From assembly GCA_019114465.1 (NCBI GenBank), contig DXFM01000048.1, positions 1 through 64,000 of the forward strand: a DNA stretch of 64,000 nucleotides, in the 5' to 3' direction. The translations under genes were made by a program, and so were the position numbers. Under the pieces are notes generated by a model. The model saw nothing but the letters and a program-made list of their open reading frames with translations, searched no databases and had not been told where the DNA came from. The DNA is from Candidatus Lachnoclostridium avicola (lineage in GTDB: Bacteria > Bacillota > Clostridia > Lachnospirales > Lachnospiraceae). Positions 8,125 through 15,912 of the stretch are shown here, piece after piece (position 1 is the stretch's first letter; every line of letters begins with the position of its first letter).

Positions 8125-8153
8125 TTGACAGCCATCCGCTGCCATGGTATCCT
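8125..8153 (+). promoter_or_regulatory. Promoter upstream of eno
   Basis: TTGACA, a 17-bp spacer and TATCCT. A GTTAGT palindrome begins 7 bp downstream of the -10 box. Confidence 0.65.
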
Positions 8154-8160
8154 ACTAATA

Positions 8161-8176
8161 GTTAGTGATAACTAAC
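8161..8176. promoter_or_regulatory. Palindromic operator GTTAGT-N4-ACTAAC upstream of eno
   Basis: GTTAGTGATAACTAAC is a perfect 6-4-6 palindrome, extended to 7-4-7 by A and T. It covers the expected transcription start. The same 16-bp architecture occurs at the ahpC promoter (9728-9743). The pattern resembles DtxR/IdeR-type operators built on TTAG/CTAA half sites (inference). Confidence 0.65.
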
Positions 8177-8198
8177 TTCTGTGAATAAATCCTAAACC

Positions 8199-8233
8199 GT
8201 CGCCAGGGACTGCCTATACCGCTTCCTGGCGAC
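8199..8233 (+). other. Hairpin in the eno 5' leader
   Basis: GTCGCCAGG and CCTGGCGAC form a perfect 9-bp stem with a 17-nt loop. No T-run follows, so it is a leader structure rather than a terminator. It may stabilise the mRNA or take part in regulation. Confidence 0.5.
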
Positions 8234-8270
8234 AAACTCCGTAAAGGGACGAAAAGTGAGAAAAAAATGA

Positions 8271-9587
<1,317 letters not shown>

Positions 9588-9618
9588 TAAGGAGGACGGC
9601 CCGGGAGGCCGGCAGCAG

Positions 9619-9648
9619 ACAGCCGCGGTGTGGATCCGCGGCTGTTTT
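9619..9648 (+). terminator. Intrinsic terminator after eno
   Basis: ACAGCCGCGG-TGTGGAT-CCGCGGCTGT is a perfect 10-bp stem followed by a short T-run (TTTC). Confidence 0.8.
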
Positions 9649-9689
9649 CGCGTTAGAGAAAAAATGCAGGAGACAAATTTGATTCCTGC

Positions 9690-9717
9690 TTGACAAAAAT
9701 CGGGAGTTTGGTATACT
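9690..9717 (+). promoter_or_regulatory. Promoter of ahpC operon
   Basis: TTGACA, a 16-bp spacer and TATACT lie upstream of ahpC. Confidence 0.75.
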
Positions 9718-9727
9718 TAACTCATTA

Positions 9728-9743
9728 GTTAGTTTTAACTAAC
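9728..9743. promoter_or_regulatory. Palindromic operator GTTAGT-N4-ACTAAC upstream of ahpC
   Basis: GTTAGTTTTAACTAAC is a perfect 16-bp palindrome (7-2-7) starting 10 bp downstream of the -10 box. It has the same core and length as the site upstream of eno. Confidence 0.68.
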
Positions 9744-9773
9744 CACAAAAATTCTATCAGGAGGTGCTTTACC

Positions 9774-10337
9774 ATGTCTATGATCAACAAAGAAATCGGA
9801 GAATTTACGGCTCAGGCTTACTGGAACGGGGGGTTCCAGACGGTGACGAAGGAGAATGTGCTGGGAAAGTGGGCAGTATTTTTCTTCTATCCGGCGGACT
9901 TTACCTTTGTATGCCCCACGGAGCTGGAGGATCTGGCGGAAAAATACGAAGAGTTCAGAAAGATCGGCTGTGAGATCTATTCCGTCTCCTGCGACAGCCA
10001 CTATGTGCACAAGGCGTGGCACGACGCTTCTGACCGGATCAAAAAGATACAGTATCCCATGCTGGCTGATCCCAATCATGTGCTGGCAAAGGATTTCGAC
10101 GTGCTCATTGAGAGCGATGGGATGGCGGAGCGGGGAAGCTTTATTGTAAATCCCCAGGGAAAGATCGTGGCCTATGAGGTGACCGCGGGCAATGTGGGAC
10201 GGAATGCGGAAGAGCTGCTTCGGAGAGTCCAGGCCAGTCAGTTTGTGGCGGAGCACGGCGACCAGGTCTGCCCGGCCAAATGGCAGCCGGGGGCTGAGAC
10301 GTTAAAGCCCAGTCTGGATCTGGTGGGGCTGTTATGA
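9774..10337 (+). CDS. ahpC: Peroxiredoxin AhpC
   Basis: This typical 2-Cys peroxiredoxin of 187 residues reduces H2O2 and organic hydroperoxides in the cytoplasm. The peroxidatic Cys47 is in DFTFVCPTELEDL, and the resolving Cys166 is in GDQVCPAKWQPG. The start follows AGGAGG. The gene overlaps the next one by 4 bp (ATGA), so the peroxidase and its flavoprotein reductase are translationally coupled. The promoter region contains the GTTAGT-N4-ACTAAC palindrome shared with eno. Confidence 0.96.
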   Translation: MSMINKEIGEFTAQAYWNGGFQTVTKENVLGKWAVFFFYPADFTFVCPTELEDLAEKYEEFRKIGCEIYSVSCDSHYVHKAWHDASDRIKKIQYPMLADPNHVLAKDFDVLIESDGMAERGSFIVNPQGKIVAYEVTAGNVGRNAEELLRRVQASQFVAEHGDQVCPAKWQPGAETLKPSLDLVGLL

Positions 10338-11992
10338 GAGAGAACGTGTACGACGCGGTGGTGGTGGGCGGAGGGCCGGCGGGCCTGACCGCCGCCATCT
10401 ATCTGGCCAGGGCCCGCTACCGGGTTCTGGTGGTGGAGAAGGAAAAGTTTGGAGGCCAGATTACTATCACCTCTCAGGTGGTAAACTATCCGGGGGTGGA
10501 ATCCGCCGGAGGAGAGGAGCTGACGGCGGTGATGCGCCGCCAGGCCATGAATTTCGGGGCGGAATTTCTCATGGCGGAGGTAGAAGGCCTGGAGCTGGAT
10601 GGAGACGTGAAGACGGTGAAAACCTCCGCAGGCCCCCTTCAGACTTTCGGGGTTCTGCTGGCCACAGGGGCTCATCCCAGAAAGGTGGGATTTCAGGGAG
10701 AGGAGGAGTTCAGGGGCCGGGGGGTGGCTTACTGCGCCACCTGCGACGGAGAGTTTTTTACGGGAAAGGACGTGTATGTGGTGGGAGGCGGCTTCGCGGC
10801 GGCGGAGGAGAGCGTATTTCTCACCCGCTACGCGAAAACTGTGACCATTCTCATGGTGACGGAGGATTTCACCTGTGCCCAGGCGGTGGCGGATCCCGCC
10901 AGGAATCATGAAAAGATCCGCATCTTAACCAGGACGACGGTGAAGGAAGCCGGGGGAGACCATACCCTGCGCTATGTGGTCTGCGAAAACCTGGACACAG
11001 GGGAGGAGCAGATCTTTCGCGCTCCGGAAGGAGAGGGTCTGGGCCTGTTTGTGTTTGCAGGCTATGAGCCGGCGACGGAACTGGTGAAAGACCTGGGCGT
11101 GCTGGACGAACAGGGCTATGTAAAGACGGACACCGATCAGAAAACAGCGGTGGAGGGACTGTACGCGGCCGGGGACGTGTGCGTGAAAAACCTCCGCCAG
11201 GTGGTGACGGCAGTGGGGGATGGCGCCCGGGCGGCCACAGAGCTGGAAAAATACGCCAGAGCCATGCAGGAGAAGACGGGGATTCATCCCAGACAGCCGG
11301 TGACCAGGCTGGAAAAATCCGGGGAAACAGGCAGCCGGGATGGAGAGGCTGCCGCTGAAAAGAGAGGCAGTTTTATCACGGAGGAGATGAAAGGACAGCT
11401 GGAAGGCGTGTTTGGACGGATGGAGCGTCCGCTGAGGCTGAAGCTCCGTCTGGACGAGCGTCCCGTTTCCTCGGAGCTGAAGGCCTTTATGGAGGAATTG
11501 GCGGCCCTGACGGAGAAGCTTTCCGTCTCCATGGAAGAGAATGAGAAGGACGGTTCGGCCGGCGGGCCGCGTCCCCGGGTGTCTGTCTGCCTGGAGGACG
11601 GGACGGACACCGGTCTGGCCTTTTACGGCGCGCCGGGGGGCCATGAATTTAATTCCTTTATCATCGGCCTTTACAACGCCGCCGGGCCGGGACAGCCGCT
11701 GGACCTCCGGGTTTTAGAGCGGATCCGCAGAATCAGCGGGCCGGTAAAAATGCAGATCCTGGTCTCCCTCACCTGCACCATGTGCCCGGAGCTGGTGATG
11801 GCAGCCCAGCGCATGGCGGCGGAGAATCCCCGGATCAGCGCCTGTGTTTACGACCTGAATCATTTCCCGGAGCTGAGGGAGAAGTACCAGGTCATGAGCG
11901 TGCCGTGTCTGGTGATCAATGAAAACCAGATCTATTTTGGCAAAAAGAATGTGGGGCAGCTGCTGGAGATTCTGGAGAAACCGGTTGTTTAA
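10334..11992 (+). CDS. Thioredoxin-reductase-like flavoprotein with C-terminal glutaredoxin/AhpF-type domain (AhpC reductase)
   Basis: This 552-residue protein is a fusion. Residues 1-310 are a thioredoxin reductase: FAD site GGGPAGLTAAIYLARA, redox pair C134-ATC-137, NAD(P)H site VVGGGFAAAEESVF, and GLYAAGDVCVKNLRQV. A charged linker follows. Residues 355-552 look like the tandem thioredoxin folds normally found at the N-terminus of AhpF, with a redox motif CTMC at residues 481-484 and a YQVMSVPCLVIN strand. It probably passes electrons from NAD(P)H to AhpC. The domain order is the reverse of classical AhpF. Coupling to ahpC through an ATGA overlap supports the partnership. Confidence 0.9.
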   Translation: MRENVYDAVVVGGGPAGLTAAIYLARARYRVLVVEKEKFGGQITITSQVVNYPGVESAGGEELTAVMRRQAMNFGAEFLMAEVEGLELDGDVKTVKTSAGPLQTFGVLLATGAHPRKVGFQGEEEFRGRGVAYCATCDGEFFTGKDVYVVGGGFAAAEESVFLTRYAKTVTILMVTEDFTCAQAVADPARNHEKIRILTRTTVKEAGGDHTLRYVVCENLDTGEEQIFRAPEGEGLGLFVFAGYEPATELVKDLGVLDEQGYVKTDTDQKTAVEGLYAAGDVCVKNLRQVVTAVGDGARAATELEKYARAMQEKTGIHPRQPVTRLEKSGETGSRDGEAAAEKRGSFITEEMKGQLEGVFGRMERPLRLKLRLDERPVSSELKAFMEELAALTEKLSVSMEENEKDGSAGGPRPRVSVCLEDGTDTGLAFYGAPGGHEFNSFIIGLYNAAGPGQPLDLRVLERIRRISGPVKMQILVSLTCTMCPELVMAAQRMAAENPRISACVYDLNHFPELREKYQVMSVPCLVINENQIYFGKKNVGQLLEILEKPVV

Positions 11993-12013
11993 ACGAAGCC
12001 GTTTTGCTATAAT
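11985..12013 (+). promoter_or_regulatory. Promoter of the DtxR-type regulator
   Basis: TTGTTT, a 17-bp spacer and a perfect TATAAT. The -35 box overlaps the end of the AhpF-like gene. Confidence 0.55.
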
Positions 12014-12056
12014 AGGCGTGGAAGTATAGAGTATTTTACAGAAAGGGTGAAACGGT

Positions 12057-12443
12057 ACGCAAAGATTAGGAAAATCACTGGAAGACTACCTGGAAGCCAT
12101 CTACTGCTTGCAAATGGAGATGGGCCAGGTACATTCGATTGATGTGGCAGAATATCTGAAAGTGTCCAAGCCCAGCGTTTCCGGCGCTATGAAGGCGCTT
12201 CGGGAAAAGAAGCTGGTGATCAAAGAGGAGGACGGAGTCCTTCACCTCACCGCAGAGGGAGAAGAGCTGGCAAAAGCCGTGTATGAAAAGCATGTGTTTT
12301 TCCAGCAGATGTTCATGCAGCTGGGGGTGGACGAACAGGTGGCGGGACGGGATGCCTGCCTGGTGGAGCACGCAGTCAGCGACGAAGTATTTGAAAAACT
12401 GAAGGAAAAATACGATCATGTGCTGACAGGCGGCAAGGAATAA
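12057..12443 (+). CDS. DtxR/MntR-family metal-dependent regulator (no canonical start codon)
   Basis: The frame encodes a DtxR-type N-terminal helix-turn-helix (QRLGKSLEDYLEAIYCLQ, then DVAEYLKVSKPSVSGAMKALREKKLV) and the helical dimerisation/metal region (KHVFFQQMFMQLGVDEQ, DACLVEHAVSDEVFEKL). The SH3 domain is absent, as in short clostridial members. Homology must begin near 12057, but that codon is ACG; the frame is open only from 12051 and has no ATG, GTG or TTG before 12108. GAAAGGG lies 9 nt before the ACG. The ORF track start (TTG 12108) would delete the first helix. Translation from ACG gives 128 residues. It may be a weak start, a point mutation or a sequencing error. Confidence 0.72.
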   Translation, partial: TQRLGKSLEDYLEAIYCLQMEMGQVHSIDVAEYLKVSKPSVSGAMKALREKKLVIKEEDGVLHLTAEGEELAKAVYEKHVFFQQMFMQLGVDEQVAGRDACLVEHAVSDEVFEKLKEKYDHVLTGGKE

Positions 12444-12454
12444 AAAGTTGTATG

Positions 12455-12496
12455 CCGGATAAGAATGCAGCGGCGCTGCCTCTTATCCGGTTTTTT
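12455..12496 (+). terminator. Intrinsic terminator after the DtxR-type gene
   Basis: CCGGATAAG and CTTATCCGG form the stem around GCAGCGGCGCTGC (itself palindromic). TTTTTT follows. Confidence 0.88.
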
Positions 12497-12566
12497 CAAG
12501 GGGTAAGACCGGCAGACAGGGGAATTTTTACCGGCCGGAAAGATTTTCTGAGGGGAGACGAGAGGG

Positions 12567-13259
12567 ATGGATATCAGACTGCACTGGGAGGAAAAGGGAG
12601 AGGGGAAGCCGCTGATCCTGCTCCACGGCAACGGAGAGGACGGGAGTTATTTTAAACACCAGATGGAGGAATTTTCCCAGGATTACCGGGTCATTGCCCT
12701 GGATACCAGAGGACATGGGAAAAGTCCCAGGGGAACGGCTCCCTTTTCTCTGTCTCAGTTTGTGGAGGATTTAAAGGAGTTTCTGGACGAGAGAGGCATC
12801 AGACGCGGGATTTTCTTAGGCTTCAGCGACGGGGGAAACATCGCCTTGCTGTTTGCACTGAAATATCCTTCCTATGTGGAGGCCCTCATTGTCAACGGCG
12901 CAAATCTGGATCCGTCGGGGGTAAAGCGGTCCGTCCAGCTTCCCATTGAGCTGGGCTACGGGATCACCGGCCTGTTCGCTCCCTTTTCCCGGAAAGCGAA
13001 GAGAAACCGGGAGCTGCTGGGACTGATGGTGAAAGAGCCCCACATCCGCCCGGAGGAGCTGAAAAAAATTTCGGTTCCCGCCCTTGTCATCGCCGGCACA
13101 GATGATATGATAAAAGAAGAACATACCCGGCTGATTGGGGCGTCTCTGCCCGGCGGACGGCTGAAGTTTGTAAAGGGCAGCCATTTTGCTGCCAGGGACA
13201 ACAGCCGGGAGTTTAACCGGGCAGTGAGGGAGTTTTTAGAGAGGGAGGTTCAGTCATGA
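12567..13259 (+). CDS. Alpha/beta hydrolase
   Basis: This 230-residue alpha/beta-fold hydrolase shows the oxyanion segment LILLHGNGEDG, ALDTRGHGKS, and the nucleophile elbow GFSDGG with Ser87. The likely acid is in VIAGTDDMIKEEH, and the catalytic His is in KGSHFAARD. It is a cytoplasmic esterase/lipase-type enzyme; the substrate is unknown. The start at ATG 12567 follows GGGGAGACGAGAGG. The gene overlaps the downstream EFR1 gene by 4 bp, so the two are coupled. Confidence 0.88.
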   Translation: MDIRLHWEEKGEGKPLILLHGNGEDGSYFKHQMEEFSQDYRVIALDTRGHGKSPRGTAPFSLSQFVEDLKEFLDERGIRRGIFLGFSDGGNIALLFALKYPSYVEALIVNGANLDPSGVKRSVQLPIELGYGITGLFAPFSRKAKRNRELLGLMVKEPHIRPEELKKISVPALVIAGTDDMIKEEHTRLIGASLPGGRLKFVKGSHFAARDNSREFNRAVREFLEREVQS

Positions 13260-14005
13260 TTTACTATTTTACGGGAACTGGCAATTCTCAGGCGGCGGCA
13301 GGTTTCTTTTCCAGCAGAATGGGAGAGGACATGAAGAATATGGCGGAGGCCGTCAGAAAGAAAGATTTTTCCTGCGAGATCGGGGAGAATGAGACTTTGG
13401 GACTGGTGTTTCCAGTCTATTACTGGGGTCTTCCCACTGTGGTAGTCCACTTTCTCTCACGGCTGAAGCTGTCCGGGAAAAAGCCCTATGTGTGGGCGGT
13501 CATCACCTGCGGAAGCAGCACGGGGGCGGCAGACCGCCAGCTGAAAGCAGTGGGAAAGAAGGCGGGGATAGAAGTAAACGCCGTGTTTTCCCTGGTGATG
13601 CCGGACAATTTTGTGCCCATGTTCCGGGCGCCGGAGGAAAAACAGGTGAAGGAGATCCTGGCGAAGGCGGATGTGAGGATGGAAGAGATTCTGAAAGAGA
13701 TCCGGCGGCGCGGAAGCGGGGAGGAGTCGAAGGCAAAGGATCTGATGCTCAGCGCGTCCATGCAGGCCCTGTACCGCAACGGAAGAAAAACCGCCCGTTT
13801 TACGGTGGACGACACCTGTATCGGCTGCGGGCAGTGCGCGTCGTTCTGTCCGGTGGGAGCCATTGAGATGGTGGGCGGACGGCCGTCCTGGAAAAAGGAG
13901 CGGTGCGCGTTCTGCATGGGCTGCCTGAACCGGTGTCCGAAGTCGGCAATCCAGTACGGGAAGAGCACGAGAAAAAACGGCCGTTATGTCTATCCCAGAG
14001 GCTGA
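13256..14005 (+). CDS. EFR1-family flavodoxin/ferredoxin fusion
   Basis: This 249-residue protein has an N-terminal flavodoxin-like domain (IYYFTGTGNSQAAA phosphate loop; GLVFPVYYWGLP; WAVITCGSSTGAA). A C-terminal ferredoxin domain carries two [4Fe-4S] motifs, CIGCGQCASFCP and CAFCMGCLNRCP. This is the EFR1 architecture that is common in anaerobic Firmicutes. It probably transfers electrons between flavin and low-potential carriers; the partner is unknown. The start ATG overlaps the stop of the hydrolase gene. Confidence 0.9.
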   Translation: MIYYFTGTGNSQAAAGFFSSRMGEDMKNMAEAVRKKDFSCEIGENETLGLVFPVYYWGLPTVVVHFLSRLKLSGKKPYVWAVITCGSSTGAADRQLKAVGKKAGIEVNAVFSLVMPDNFVPMFRAPEEKQVKEILAKADVRMEEILKEIRRRGSGEESKAKDLMLSASMQALYRNGRKTARFTVDDTCIGCGQCASFCPVGAIEMVGGRPSWKKERCAFCMGCLNRCPKSAIQYGKSTRKNGRYVYPRG

Positions 14006-14084
14006 GGGGCTTAAGCCCCCGGCCGATGAAAACGTAGGCTTACGGGCTGCTTTACAGGAGCTTCCGGCCGGCGGGAAATAATTC

Positions 14085-14113
14085 TTGACTGCCGGCCGGG
14101 GAAGTGTTATAGT
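14085..14113 (+). promoter_or_regulatory. Promoter upstream of the surface-protein cluster
   Basis: TTGACT, a 17-bp spacer and TATAGT. A leader of about 195 nt would separate it from the first surface gene. Confidence 0.6.
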
Positions 14114-14122
14114 GAGAATACG

Positions 14123-14192
14123 ATTCTGGCGGGAGGGTCTTCCTGCTGTTTCACACGATGCAGTCGCATCAGAATTCCAGTTTTTATTTTTT
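14123..14192 (+). terminator. Terminator-like structure in the leader of the surface cluster
   Basis: ATTCTG (14123-14128) pairs with CAGAAT (14170-14175), with an inner hairpin GATGC-AGTC-GCATC. TCCAGTTTTTATTTTTT follows. It lies between the promoter and the first gene, so it could attenuate the cluster. The pairing is partly open and the call is moderate. Nothing else is apparent in the 310 bp between 14005 and 14316. Confidence 0.45.
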
Positions 14193-14315
14193 AATTGAAT
14201 TTGTCTCAGTGGGTCAGTGCAGATGGCGCAGATCTTTTTTGCATTTCATTTTTGTTCATTTTCTGCAGTTTCGCAGACAGTCACCATTGGAAAAATCGGA
14301 AAAAGGAGGATGGAA

Positions 14316-15896
14316 TTGAAGAAAAAACAGGAAAAATCAGGAAGCAGGGGTCTGCTCTGCCTTCTGGCAGGATTTCTGGCATCAGGGCTGTGGTCTGTTC
14401 CGGTCATGGCGGGATGGGAAGGAAACAGCCGGGATGGATGGAGATTGGTGGAACAGGGGGAGGAAAAGAAGAATTCCTGGTACTGGGACGGAGCCTGGTG
14501 GTATCATCTGGGACCGTCGGGGAGAATGGACACGGGCTGGCTTCAGGAAAACGGCCAGTGGTATTATCTTCTGCCGGAACCAGGAGGGCCTGAGGGGAGC
14601 GCGGCCTGGGGATGGAGAGAAATTGAGGGGAAATGGTATTACTTCCATCCGGTTCATGACGGGAACTTCGGGCGTATGGAGGCGGATCTGTGGGTGGACG
14701 GCTGTCTTCTGGGACCGGACGGAGCCTGGACGGGAGAACAGAGGGGAGACGCCGGCCGGAGGAAAACCGGGAGCGGAGCCGGGAGAGCGGGAGCTGGTTC
14801 CGGCGGGAGCAGTTCCCGCCGGGAGGAGGCGGAATCCGCCGGGGACGGAGCCGGAAAGACGGAGCCGGAATCCGCCGCCGGCCAGGAAAAAGCAGAGCCT
14901 GGGGAGGAACAGCCGCCGGCCCTGGAACGGCTGGCCTTCTGGGAGGAAACAGCCGGCCAGGCGGACAGCGAGCTGCTGAAGAAAGAGGTTTTTCCCGGTC
15001 ATGACTGGCTGGTAGAGAACCGGAAGGAGAATGACAGCCGGATCAGCGGGATTCTGTCCGCGGTCAGGGACGAAGAATCCCATCGGTTTTACTTGATCGG
15101 AGTGAATTATCAGCCGGAATCTTTGGTATTCGGCAGCTGGCCGGAATTTCAGTATACATTTCGGGAGGAGGACCGTTTTGAGGCGGGAGGAAACCAGTAT
15201 ACGGTGACTGGGGTCACCGTGAACAAAATTGCCGCTTCGGAGGAAGAACCCGGAAAGAGGCGTTGGAGAGAGGGAGAGATTCAGGAGAGAATGGTGGGCA
15301 GCAGAAAGCTGAGGTTCCGGTGCGTCGACAGTGAATACCGCTCCGGCGGAGAGGTGCTTGCCCTGTTTCTGTGTGAGGAGGTAATTCCGGCGGATGAGGA
15401 CAGCGACGAGTTTGCCCGGAGAGTGCTCTCCTTTGGGGAGAACAGCAGCTATAAGACGTCCCAGGTCCGAAGCTGGCTTCGAGAGAACGGGCGGGATCTT
15501 CGGGAAATCGCAGCGGTTTCCACCGGCGTAACCCGGGCTTATACGGGGGAGACCAGGCCGGGCACCTTTGAGGATCTGGATTTGGATCAGCTGAAGCCGG
15601 AGGAGATCGGAGCCCAGAACATGGAGGACTATTATTTCAGCCTGTCTCTGGAGGAAGCCATCAGGTACCGGGAAGAACTGTGGACTTTTGAGGAGGGAAG
15701 GGGGCCGGAAAGCCAGCTGGGACCCTGCTGTGAGGGATACTGGCTGCGGACCCCAGTGTACGGGGAAGGCAAAGACGGCTTTGCCTACGGTGGGGAAGTT
15801 TACATTGTGGATCTGGATGAGGGATGTATCCGGCCGGCATCGGTGGATCGGACGGACGTGGGCATCCGGCCGGCCTACGGGGCGGTGCAGGAGTGA
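14316..15896 (+). CDS. Secreted cell-wall-binding-repeat protein with a DUF6273-like domain
   Basis: The 526-residue precursor has a signal peptide (KKKQEK start, hydrophobic LLCLLAGFLASGLW, cleavage near VMAG). Residues 45-140 carry aromatic cell-wall/choline-binding-type repeats such as GWLQENGQWYYLLPEPGG and KWYYFHPVHDGNFGRM. A charged Gly/Ala/Glu linker follows. The C-terminal 270 residues resemble DUF6273, with SYKTSQVRSWLREN, GYWLRTPVYG and DVGIRPAYG. GGAGG ends directly before an ATG at 14310, so the TTG at 14316 has the better 6-nt spacing; the two differ by two residues. The function is probably envelope-associated. It is first in a three-gene surface cluster. Confidence 0.8.
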   Translation: MKKKQEKSGSRGLLCLLAGFLASGLWSVPVMAGWEGNSRDGWRLVEQGEEKKNSWYWDGAWWYHLGPSGRMDTGWLQENGQWYYLLPEPGGPEGSAAWGWREIEGKWYYFHPVHDGNFGRMEADLWVDGCLLGPDGAWTGEQRGDAGRRKTGSGAGRAGAGSGGSSSRREEAESAGDGAGKTEPESAAGQEKAEPGEEQPPALERLAFWEETAGQADSELLKKEVFPGHDWLVENRKENDSRISGILSAVRDEESHRFYLIGVNYQPESLVFGSWPEFQYTFREEDRFEAGGNQYTVTGVTVNKIAASEEEPGKRRWREGEIQERMVGSRKLRFRCVDSEYRSGGEVLALFLCEEVIPADEDSDEFARRVLSFGENSSYKTSQVRSWLRENGRDLREIAAVSTGVTRAYTGETRPGTFEDLDLDQLKPEEIGAQNMEDYYFSLSLEEAIRYREELWTFEEGRGPESQLGPCCEGYWLRTPVYGEGKDGFAYGGEVYIVDLDEGCIRPASVDRTDVGIRPAYGAVQE

Positions 15897-15912
15897 AAGG
15901 AGTGGAGAGGAA

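Noticed and set aside
14022-14040. Possible cre (CcpA) site GATGAAAACGTAGGCTTAC
   Set aside because: It matches only one half of the consensus and lies away from a promoter.
14310-14312. ATG start for the first surface gene
   Set aside because: GGAGG ends immediately before it (no spacing). TTG 14316 is better placed, though the difference is two residues and not decisive.
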